From the NCBI GenBank assembly GCA_963930655.1, contig OZ005605.1, positions 7,447,501 through 7,511,500 on the forward strand: a DNA stretch of 64,000 bases, written 5' to 3'. The translations under genes and the position numbers were made by a program. This stretch comes from Myrica gale (taxonomy: Eukaryota; Streptophyta; Magnoliopsida; Fagales; Myricaceae). The notes beneath the pieces were generated by a model. The model saw only the letters and a program-made list of their open reading frames with translations. It was not told where the DNA came from and searched no databases. Shown one piece after another: positions 1-12,000 of this stretch; position 1 is the first letter of the stretch; each line of letters opens with the position of its first letter.

Positions 1-2597
1 AGGTGATTTCTTTTCGCTACATGGTGGGGGTCTCATGTGAGGGTTATGAGAAAGAGTTGTTGGACTTGTTTGTGGCCTTGGAAAGGGATAGGGGTTTAGT
101 GGGTAGTATCACTCCTAATCGATCCGGAGGTAAGATGATGAAGAAATTGAAGGGCTTAAAGTCCAATATTAACTATGATGGAGGGGATGTGTTATCTAGG
201 CGTAATAGGAAAGGTGGGAGGGCTCTTTTAGGTTGTAAATGAAGCAAAAAACTCTCAGTTGGAACGTGAGGAGTCTTAATGATAGGTCTAAGTGTGGTAG
301 GATTGACAATTTGATTCGGGGGTGGAAACTTGATTTAGTATGTTTTCAGGAGACTAAAATTGAGATGCTTTCGAGAGCAGTGGTGAGGGCACTATAAGGG
401 GTCCACATGTGAAGTGGAGTAGTGTTCCATCTGTTGGTGCTTCAGGTGGTATTATCATTTTGTGGGATTCTTGTGTTTAGAGGCGGTAAATTTTTTTATG
501 GGTCGGTACTCCATTTCGGTTAGTTTCTAAAATGTGGAGGAAGAGATTCAGTGGGCCTTTTCAGGGATTTACGGTCCTAACGATGTTTCTAGTAGGAGAC
601 TTTTGTGAGATGAGTTGACGAAAATATTCTCGTGACGGAGTATCCCATGGCGTATAGGTGGAGATTTTAACGTCACTCGTTTTCCGGGTGAGAGGACGGG
701 GGAATGGGGGAGTTGGTAGAGCTATGGATGATTTTGCAGGTTTTATTTCGGATTGTGGGTTGTTGGATATTCCGTTGTCTGGAGGCTCTTATACGTGGTC
801 TAATGGTCGTGCTGATAAATCTGGGTCTAGGATTGATAGGTTCATTTTTACTATGGATTGGGAGATATTCTATCCGGAGGTTTTCAGCACCGTTTGCCTC
901 GTATGTATTCTGATCACTTCCTTATTATTTTGGAAAGTTGTACTTTTGGTGTTGGGAGAAAGCCTTTCCGCTTTGAAAATATGTGGTTGAGGGATGAGGG
1001 TTTTGTGGAGCGCGTCAGAGGTTGGTGGAGTAGTTATGAGTTTTCAGGGTCCCCTAGTTTTGTGCTCAATTTGAAATTGAAGGTTTTGAAATGCGATCTT
1101 AAAGTTTGGAATAAGGAGGGTTTTTGGTATTATTAGTGATCGAAAGATGGAGTTGTTTAGAGAGTTGTCTATGTTGGAAGGGTTGGACAAGGAAGGGGGT
1201 CTAGATGACAAGGGTTTGGAGAGGAAGCTAGTGATTAATAGAGAGTTAGATTATCTGATTGACTTGGCAGAAGTAAGTTTGAGGTAGAAATCTCGAGCTT
1301 TGTGGCTTAAGGAGGGGGATAAATGTACCAAATTTTTTCATCAAGTTGCCAATTCGAATAGGCAATTCAATTCAATCTCTCATTTGGTGGTTGAGGGTGT
1401 CAAGGTGGATGATCCTAGAGATATTTCTGATCAGATTGTTCATTTTTATTCTTCTCTGTATGAAGAACCCTACTTATGGCGCTATAAGTTGGATGATCTA
1501 GAGTTTGACACTATTTCTGGGGAGGAGGCTGAATGTCTAGAGAGGCCTTTTGAAGAGGAAGAGGTGTTTGGGGTGGTACATGATCTTAATGGGGATAAGG
1601 CACCAAGTCCCAATCGTTTTTCTATGACTTTTTATCAGTCTTGTTGGGATGTGATTATGGAGGATGTGCTCTCCGTGTTCAATGAATTTGCTAGGTGCGA
1701 ACAGTTTGTCCGAAGTATGAATTCGTCTTTTATTGTTCTAATATCTAAGAAACCGGGAGCAGTTGAGTTGAAATATTTCCTTCCAATTAGTTTGGTGGGA
1801 GGTGTGTACAAAATTTTAGCACAAGTTTTGGCCAACCAGTTGAAACTTGTGCTACATAATATTATATCCCCCTCTCAAAATGTTTTTGTGTGGGATTGAC
1901 GAATTTTGGACTCGGTGTTGATTGCGAATGAATACTTTGATTCTCGGTTGAGGGAGAATGAACCGGGAATATTGTGTAAGTTGGACATCTAGAAAGCTTA
2001 TGACCATGTGAATTGGCAATTCTTGTTGTATATGCTGAGGCGTTGTGGGTTTGGTGAAAAGTGGTGTCGTTGGATACACTTATGCATCTCGTCAGTCAAA
2101 TTTTTGGTGCTTGTCAATAGTTTGCGGGAGGGATTTTTCGTTAGTACTCGTTGTCTACGACAGGTGATCCACGCTCTCTTTTATTTGTCATTTTACTGCA
2201 CTGTACTATGGCACGGTCTATTGGGGCGTATATTTTTCGCATTTCGAATCTTCATTGGGTAATGCTGGCGAGAGTGTTCCGCGTCTTGCTTTGTTGGGGC
2301 AGAAAGTTTAGGATCCTTTGGCTACGGCAATTTGTAATATGGTTCCATCTTGTGTTTGGTGGAGTCTTTGGAGGAAACGAAATAGTCGTTGTTTTGAGGA
2401 TTTAGCTTCGTCGGTCGTTCATTTGCAGGGTGTTGTTATGCATGCGCTTTTTCGTTGGGTCACTGCCATGTGGGGGGGTCGTTTTCTAGACTTTCCAGAT
2501 TTCCTTATCTTCTTTGCTTGTATGTTCTAGTGTCTTCAATACAATCTTTGTACTGTTTTCACTCTTTATTTCTTTTAATAAATTGATCTTAAAAAAA
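1..2597 (+). mobile_element. Decayed L1-like LINE, ORF1 end plus broken ORF2
   Basis: The left edge opens inside a plant L1-type LINE. Positions 3-242 encode the C-terminal end of ORF1, closely matching the ends of the ORF1 copies at 35160-35421 and 58490-58718. ORF2 starts at 241 with an endonuclease-like N-terminus (SWNVRSLNDRSKCGRID, then QETK), but stops and frameshifts break it many times. The best surviving block is 1300-1899, which covers the start of the reverse transcriptase. The middle of the RT, including the FADD catalytic motif, is missing: sequence jumps near 2220 from the region before QGDP to the C-terminal zf-RVT part. The 3' end has the family tail (TTTGTACTGTTT, then a TTTAATAAA-like signal) and an A-tract at 2591-2597. 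It lies in an EGY1 intron. The 5' end and target duplication are outside the window. Confidence 0.85.
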
Positions 2598-3052
2598 TAA
2601 AAGAGCTTCTTAGCTATCCAGGTCATACTTTATTAATGCACAGGTCCTTGTGTGGGCAACTAAATGATTTGATCTTTCTTCCTTTCAACCCATTTATGCC
2701 TACTTGTATTAGATGTAACTTTGTAGTACTGGGGACGTCTTTTCTTTTATGTTATTTTCCTCTGAATTGGTCTCCGGTTCTGAATCAATTTTTTTTTTCA
2801 TGTTACTTTTCTGCATTATGCTTTAGGAACTTTGCTTATGTGTATGGGATTCAATCTAATCCTAAAAGTGTGTGCGCGCGCTTTCAAATCCTGCCAGATT
2901 CCTGAGTTATTTTCCAAGTAAAGAGAAGAAACAGTGTTTAAGATATACGCTAGTCACTAACATTCATGGTATAATAGGTTGACCTTTCTAGAAGTTCAGC
3001 CTACAGTTACATATGTGGGAATTTGCTGCTTATTAACAATTAATTTTTGCAG
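2598..3052 (+). other. EGY1 intron sequence
   Basis: This is intron sequence between the LINE A-tract and the splice acceptor before the first visible EGY1 exon. It ends in a T-rich tract and AG at 3051-3052. A short TG run (TGTGTGCGCGCG near 2868) is the only local feature I see. No upstream EGY1 exon was recognised here. Confidence 0.6.
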
Positions 3053-6000
3053 TTCAAATCCATTCTCCCTGATCGCAGTACAAAAGTTGACATATCAGTT
3101 GCTGGTCCATTTGCTGGTGCTGCTCTGTCTTTTTCAATGTTTGCTGTTGGGCTGTTGCTCTCATTAAATCAAGATGCTGCGGGAGATTTCGTGCAGGTTC
3201 CAAGCATGTTGTTTCAAGGTTCTTTGCTTCTTGGACTCGTCAGTAGGGCTACTCTTGGTTATGCGTACGTCCCTCGCCTGCTTCCATGGCATAAATGAAC
3301 TGGAAACATTGATCATATGCAAACTAAGAAGACATACAGGCACCAATGATTTGATGTCCCTTTCAACTACTGTAACAAATGCCACTAAATGTGTGATACA
3401 TTCGTATTGATGCTATAATTAGTAGATAATTTACTCGTGTCTCCCTTTGTTATGAGATCTTGTGGTGATATTTTGTCAATGTGCAGCACAATGCATGCTG
3501 CAACGGTTGCAATTCATCCTCTTGTGATTGCAGGATGGTAATGAACCATTCAGGATAATCTTTATGCCCATTTAGCATAATCAGTAGTATACTGATCGTG
3601 CAAGTTACTGTGGTAGGTGTGGCTTAACAATGTCAGCTTTCAATTTGCTTCCAGTGGGGTGCCTTGACGGTGGAAGGGCTGTGCAGGTATTCTACATGCC
3701 TCTGAATTATTTAGGTTATCTACATTTTTAAGTTTCTTTATGAATTTTGGGAGCACTATAAAGCATGCACAAAAGGGCGATCATATTTTGCTAGTTTGTG
3801 CAGTGACGATTTGGAAATTTTTTCCAATGTAATATGATGAGTTTACAACAGCACATATTACTTGTTTGTTCAAATAGGTGCTTTGAATTAGGTTATTGTC
3901 CATAGGTTATATATTGACAGAGAGCCTCATTTGTATCACTGGGAACACTTCTCTTTTTGAAAATGAGAGAGCAAAAGGTATTTATTATTGTATGCTTTAG
4001 GATTTGTATCCTTGAATCTACTATCTATGGCCAACTGAATAGTTTTGTTTATTTGCTCTAGTTTTGTGAAATGCTGTAAAAGGATCCCCTTGTATGCTTA
4101 CCTGACAGATCCCATTCATTCGTCTTAGCTGCTTGTTGATCGAAATTCTATTCTCTAGATGAGTCATGTACATCTCCAAATTGAAGTGCATTCTTGAGCT
4201 GAAATTCTGTTTCTTGAATCCACAATTTGCCCTTCAAACACATAGCTTGTTTTGTTATTAATAGGCATAAAAATGTAGTATAAATGGATATTCTATGTGG
4301 TTAGCATGTGAATGTGCTTCCTTCGTAGCATTCTGCTAGTTGTCATCTGGTTCTATTTTGATTCCTCTCTAGACTCGAGTTTTCTCTGGAAATTAGTGAG
4401 GTAGAATAGTATGGGTGCGACTAAATCTAGCAAAAACAGGCACTATGTTTGTTACCAAATAATACAAACAGAGACATCAAGGAAAAACTCCAGCAACAAC
4501 AAAATATATTTTATCAGAAGAAAGAGCGAGATTGAAGTAGGAACGATAAGAGATCAATTCTTCAGAGGCATCAAGGAAAAACTCCAGCAACAACAAAATA
4601 TATTATAGCAAAAGAAAGAGGGAGATTGAAGTGGGAACAATAAGAGAGAAATCCTTCGGCTCAAGAAACCCAACAAATTTTCGGATCTGAATTTCTATAT
4701 ATTGGATAGGCTTCATACACTGACTCGAAAGATGCTGTTTATGATAGACCTCAGCAACCTTGATCATAAGTACCCAAGCTCATTAAAAGCACATAGTAGT
4801 CAACTGAACTATGTGGACTTGGGCCTACTTTTCTTTGGACTTGGAGGCTTGTGCACCAATTAAATCGGTGAGATCTGTTTGGCTTAGGTGACTTTAAGGT
4901 CTTTCTACATGCATTGTAAATCACTTTTGCAGTTTATGCATATTCCATCTACCCTTTCCGATTTTTTAGTTTCTATTCTTTACCTTCGAGATTAATAAAA
5001 AAAGAAAAAAAGAAGAGAAGGAAAGCGAGAACATTGGCATGGAGGGGCTATCTTTGACTTTATCAAAGCAAAGGCTTGTGCCATCTCTTTACAGAGCCAT
5101 TTTTACACCTTTTTCTCTTTTAGGGGGAAGGAGATTTTTCTCGTGCTGCATTGTTTTGAACAGGATTATTGTTATTAATGTAGATAACTTACCTTGCTCG
5201 AGTGATTTAACAGATAATCATGGTTTTGATGGTGAATTATGTTGAAATCCTTGTTGATAGGGAGTAATTATGGGATAGAATGATACGAGATTCTAGAGAC
5301 TTGATTTAAACAGATTTTCATCCTTATTAGGAAATTATTCTTTCCTTTTTTTTCTTTTCTCGATTGTATTATATTTAGACACATTCCTTGTACATTTGGA
5401 TTCAAGAAATACAGAAAATCATTATGTTTTTCATGGTATTTACCCTGGCTATCAATGAAGGAAGCCACTGTCAATAGTGAAGGGTTGGTAACCTCTACAA
5501 ACCCCACTCGGGAAACACCAGCGCTGTCCACCATGGGCTCAAGTGGGCTTGACAACTTGTCCTTTCAACTCACGGTGGAAAAACTAAATGGGAAAAATTT
5601 TCGTGAATGGGCTCAATCGATCAAGCTCGTAATCGATGGCAAAGGAAAGTTGTGGTATCTTACCTGTGAGACGAAACAGTCACCCTCGACCGACGTTGCC
5701 GCTCTACTGAAATGGCGGTCAGAAAATTGGATGGTGATTACTTGGCTGGGGAACTCCATGAAATCCTCCATCAGCAAAACTTACCTGTTCTTACCGACGA
5801 CGAAGGACGTCTGGGATGCAGTTCGGAAGACATATTCAGATGTAGAGAACTCTTCTTAGATTTTCAACATCAAAAGGCGATTATGATAGATGAAATAAGG
5901 AGAAAAGGATGTCACCGATTTGTACATGGAGATGACAGCTCTATGGTAGGAACTTGATCTAAGCTACAATGAAGAATATGAGTGTTTCGGCGGCAGTGCT

Positions 6001-9000
6001 CGATACAAAAAGAAGCTTGAAGTCGAGCGAGTGTATGAATTCCTTACTAGTTTCAACCGCGAACTGGACGACGTTAGAGGCAGAATACTCGGTCGACGTC
6101 CTCTGCCTTCAACTTGTGAAGTCTTTGCTAAAGTACGGCGAGAGGAGAACAGGCAAAGAGTTATGCTGATGGAAAATACATCTCTTGGGCCTAATGGGTC
6201 TGAAATGTCGGCCTTAGTTTCTAAAGGCCCAAGAACTAGGTCCGGCCCAAAACAACATAAAGGCAAAAGTTCGTGCCACCATTGTCACAAAATTGGCCAT
6301 ACGAAGGAAAATTGTTGGGAACTTCACGGGAAGCCTACGGGTTGGAAACCGAGGCAAGGCAATCGCACTTGGGGCTATCAAGCCAATCTCGAGCACCCTA
6401 TCGCGCAATCCCAGGCAAAAATGGACTCCTCCAATGGCGGCTTTAACTCTGAACAGCTAGAAAAATTATACAAATTGTTTTCTAGATTCCAAATCTCTGG
6501 TCAGTCTTCCCAGAATATTGCTTCCGCCTCCTTAGCACACAAAGGTAATTTTCTAAGTGCTCTGAGTACCTCCCGATCCAGAAATCCTTGGATCATTGAC
6601 TCAGGCGCTTTCGATTATATGACTGATTCTTCACACCTTTTTTCCTCTTACTCACCTTGTGTTGGAAATCTCAAAGTTAAATTACAGATGGCTCTCTCCT
6701 ATGTTGCAGGAAAAGGAAGTATTTGAATCTCTAATTCAATAACTCTACAATTTGTCCTTTATGTTCCAAAATTATCATGCAATTTGTTGTCCATTAGCTA
6801 GTTGACAAAAGACTCCAATTGCTCTGTTAAATTTCTTCCTTCTCATTGTGTATTTCAAGACCTATCATCGGAGAAGACGATTGGCAGTGCTAAGGAGTGT
6901 GAGGGACTTTATTACTTTAAGGAGGCTGCTTTGCATGAACACGGTCAAACTCTCATGTGTAATTCTGCATTTTTCCCTAAAAATGATGATGTTATGTTAT
7001 GGCATTTTAGAGCGGGTCATCCCAATTTTCAATATTTGAGACGCTTATTTCCTTTCAAGTTTTCAAATAATAAATCGTTTGATTTTTCATGTGAAAAATG
7101 TTAGGGGGCTAATGATTGGGAGTTAGAGGTTTTTTTGCGCACTTCTCTTTACTTTACTCTAAAGTTTTGAGGCTTCATGTTGAAGACAAGATGAGATGGG
7201 TGAGATCTAAGAATGGTATTTTCTCGGTGAAATCTTGATATTCGATTCTTGTTGGGGATTTCGATGCGAGCTTCCCTTGGAGACAAATCTGGAGGTCTTT
7301 AGCCTCGCCTAGGGCGTCCTTCTTTGTTTGGGAAGCCACCCATGAAAGAATCCATACCACTGACAACTTGAGGAGGAGGAGGGGAGTGTACGTGCTAGAT
7401 TGATGCTATCTTTGCAAATGTGATGGGGAGTCCGTTGAGCACATTTTGCTGCACTGTTTGGTGGCTAGGGAGTTGTGGTCCTTAGTGCTCTCTATTATGG
7501 ACTATGATTGGGTGATGCCTAGGAGGATAATTGATGTTTTGTTGTGCTGGAAAATTGATCTTAACGACCCTCTTCTATGGACCATTTAGGGAGTATGGGA
7601 TCCGTCCCACATTGGTAGTATGAGATACTAATGTTGGGTTTATATGCCTTGGGCTCCCTTCCCCTTTGAGCTAGCTTTTGAGGGTGAGTTCTCCTAAGGC
7701 ATGTAACACCCTCGGGCTTTAGCTATTTGGAGAATGATGCCTACTTGTATTTGGTGGAATTTATGGAGAGTGAGAAATGAGAGATGTTTTGAGGGTGTGA
7801 CTTTGTCCATGGTGGGTATGCGGAGCAATTTTCTGCAGTCTTTGTTCTTGTGGGTGAATGCCATGTTGGGTTCTCCCTTTTCGGAGTTTTTAGATTTTAT
7901 TAGTTTTCTAGCTTGTTTGGTCTATAGGTCTCAGTATAGTCCTTTGTACTGTTTCTTCTATTCATTTTCCTTTCAATAAAATTGCCTTATCAAAAAAAAA
8001 ATTCATGTGAAATCTGTGAGCTTGCCAAACATCATTGAACATCTTTCCCTCATTCCAAATACAAACCATTCCAACAATTCACAATGATTTATGGCGTCCT
8101 CGTATTTTTAATCGTACTCACTCGAAATGGTTCGTTACATTTATTGACGATCATACTCGAGTGTGTTGGGTGTATCTTTTGAAAGAAAAAACTTATATTC
8201 GGGATGTGTTTATCAATTTTCATTCCATGGTTCAAACATAATTTCATACACGCATTCAAATCTTGCGCACTGATAATGGCACCGAATACTTCAATACTAT
8301 CCAGGGGGATTATCTTCAGAACATGGGATGGTTCACCAAAGTTCATGACACTCCGTTACAAATGGAGTTGCCGAACGAAAAAACCGCCACATTCTTGAAG
8401 TGGCTTGTGCCTTGCTGTATACCACTCACAGGCCAAACATATTCTGGGGTGATGCCATCTTGACCTCCACCTATTTCAACAATGGAATGCCTAGTCGTGT
8501 TCTCTCTTTTGAGACCCCTCTCCAAAAATTCCAGTATGCCTTCTCTACCTCGCAGCTACACTCAAATCTACCTCTCAAAGTGTTTGGCTGTATCGCCTTT
8601 GTTCATATTCATTCTCATCATCGTAGCAAGTTAAATTCTAAAGCCCTTAAGTGTGTTTTTCTTGGGTATTCTCCTACTCAAAAAGGCTACAAATGCTACT
8701 ACCCTTCCACGAAAAAGGTATTTGTTAGGCTTGACAATGCCCTAGGTTTGTATATACTCTTTTGCAACAAGGATTTCATGAAGTCTTAAAACCGAGCTTC
8801 ACTCAAATGCTCCTCCTGAAGTGAAGGCTTTTTGAAGTACAGAGAGTTTTCAAAGAATGTAACATCAAGGCTGACAAAGATTTTTTGTGTGGAGGGATCA
8901 TAGCATTTGTATCCCTTTTGAGTAGGAGAATATCCAAGGAATGAACACTTAATAGCGCGAGGGTCTAATTTGTTGTGATGATGAGAATGAACATGGACAA

Positions 9001-12000
9001 AGACGGTACAACCAAACACTTTTAAGAGGAAGACAAGGCCAAGGCGAGAGGTCGGGAAATATTGCTGAAATTTCTGAAGAGGGGTTTCAAACGAAAGAAC
9101 ACAGCTAGACATACTATTGATGAGATAGGTAGAGGTCAAAATAGCATCACCCCAGAATCTTATTGGCATATTCGTAGTACATAGCAAGGCACAAGCAACT
9201 TCAAGAAGGTGTATATTTTTGCGTTCGGCAACCCCATTTTGCTGGGGGTGTCAACGCATGAGCTTTGATGAATTATCTCATACTTGAGAAGATAATCCCC
9301 CAAATAGAATTGAAATATCCGGTGCTATTATCAGTGCGCAAAATTTAAATTTGAGCCTGGAATTGTGTTTAAATCATGGTATGGAAATTGATAAACACAG
9401 AACAAACCTCAGTTTTGCCTTTCAACAAATAAACCTAACAAAGGCGAATACGATCATCAATAAAAGTAACAAACCATTTTGTTTGAGTACGATTGAGAAT
9501 ACGAGAAGGACCTCAAAGATCACTGTGGATCATGGTGAACGGTTGGGATGGTTTGTATTGGGATTTTGGGAATGAAGTACGTGTATGTTTCGCAAGTTCA
9601 CAAATTTCATACTGAAAATCAACGCAAGTTTTATTCAAAAAAATGGAAGGAAATAACTGTCTCAAATATTGAGGATTTTTTCACCCAAAAAAAAACAAAA
9701 AAATATTGAGGATTTGGATGACCCATTCTAAAATGCCATAACAAAATTTCACTATCCCTAGAGACAGATGCAGAACCACAAATGACAGTTTGACGTTGTT
9801 CATTCAAAGTAGCATTCTCAAAGTAGTAAAGTCCCTCACACTCCTTACCATTGTCAATCGTTTTCCCCGATAATAGATCCTGAAAAATACTGTGAGAGAG
9901 AATAAATGTAGTAGAGCAATTGGACATTTTTGTTAATTGGCTAACAGACAACAAATTACAAGACAAATTTGGAACATGAAGGACAAAGTCCAGTGTGATA
10001 GATTCAGAGAGTCGAATACTCCATTTTTCCTGCAACAGACGAAAGAGAGCCATCTGCAATTTTAACTTTAAGATTTCCAGCACAAGGTTAGTAAGAAGAA
10101 AATTGGTGATAAAAATTAGTCATGTGGTCAGAAGCACCAGAGTCAGTAATCCAAGGCGTTTTAGAGAGAGAGGTGGAACTTAAGGCCCTAAGAAAATTAC
10201 CTCAGTGGGCTAATGAAACCGAAAGAACATTCGTGGAGTACTGATCAGATGTTTGAAGTCTAGAAAAAATTTTGTAGCGCTGCTCCAATTGTTCAGGATT
10301 AAAAACCCTGTTGGAAGTAGAGTTGTTCCCTCCGGATGTTTCTTCATCTGATGATCAACAGCAGCTGTGTAGCCACGATTTTTGTTGTTCTGCCGTGGTT
10401 TCCAATCAGCCGGATTCCCGTGTAACTCCCAACAAGTGGTCTTTGTGTATCCAGATTTTCGGCAATGCTTACACCAGAGACGTCCCTTTTGTTGTCTAAG
10501 GTCTGACCCAACTGGTGGTCCTTCAGATAGCAAGGCCGACATTTTAGGCCCAGTAAGCCCAATAGAAATAGGTTCCTTCAGCATCACTTTACGCATGTTT
10601 TCTTTGTGCCTCACTTCTGTAAACACTTCGCGTGTTGAAGGCGGAGGATTTCGGCTGAGAATGCGCCCTCTAATGTCGTCCAAGTCACGGTTGAGCCCAG
10701 CAAGAAACTCGTACACCCTTTCAGCTTCGAGTTTTTTCTTGTATCGAACACTATCGCCGAAATACTCTCATTCCTCTTCGAAACTCAAATCGAGTTCCTG
10801 CTAGAGAGATTGCATCTCCGTGTAGTAGTTTGTGACTTCCCTTTCTCCTTGCTTCATCTGCCATAAGCGGGTCATAATTTCGAAGATCTGAGAAGAGTTT
10901 TCGACATCTGAGTATGTCTCCCTCACTGCATCCCGGCAAGAAGAGATAGGTTTTTCCAATGAAGGGCTTCATGGAATTCACAAGCCAAGTTGTTACCAAT
11001 GAGTTCTCTGACTTCCACTTTTGCAGAGAGACACCATCAGTTGGCTTCTTCGTCTCGCCGGTAAGGTAACCTAGTTTGCCTTTGCTTTCGATCACAAGTT
11101 TAATCGACTGAGCCCACTCACAATAGTTTTTGTCATTCAGTTTCTCCACCGTGAGTTGAAAGGTCGAGTTATCGAGTCCACTTGAACTCATAGTGGAGAT
11201 AGCCGCTGCCTCACTATCGAGAGTTTCAGAGGTCACCAACCCTTTGCTATTGACGGCTTCTTCCGCCATGGATAGCTAGGTTTAAAGTGAAGTTGCCTCT
11301 TATACCATGAAAACAGAACAATCTTTTTTTGTATTTCGAGAATAATAATTTGTACATGATATATGCCCTATTTATAAAACAATAGAGATACACAAATTAG
11401 GAAACAATCTCCTAAATTTGTCGAAATGAGGTGCACTGGATATTTCCTCAATCATTGATTCTAATTACACCACAATCTTCGGGATTTCTACACAATCATA
11501 CCACATTATGTTCTTCCATCAATCCGAAAATGGGAAGAAGACGATTCTCATTGTATATGTTGATGATATAATCCTCACTGGAGATGATATAGTGGAGATG
11601 AAGAAGCTGAAGAAAGTTCTAGCCATTGAATTTGAACTAAAAGAGTTGGGGCAGATGCGATATTTTCTGGGAATGAAAGTCGCTAGATCAAAAAGGGGTA
11701 TTGGTGTCTCTCAACGAAAATACATTCTTGATCTTCTAACTGAGACTGGTATGCTTGGATGTAAATTGAAGGACACGCCTATTGAAGCTGGAAGGAAAAT
11801 AGGAGAAGTCGGAAAACTTGTTTAAAGAGACAAATATTAAAGACTAGTCGGCAAGTTAATTTATCTATCACATACCAGACCCGACATCACGTTTGCAGTA
11901 AGTTTCGTAAGTCAACACATGCATTCACCAATGGAGGCTCACCAGGAAGTTGTTCACAGAATCCTTAGATATCTCAAGGGCTCCTTGGGGAGGGGGCTAC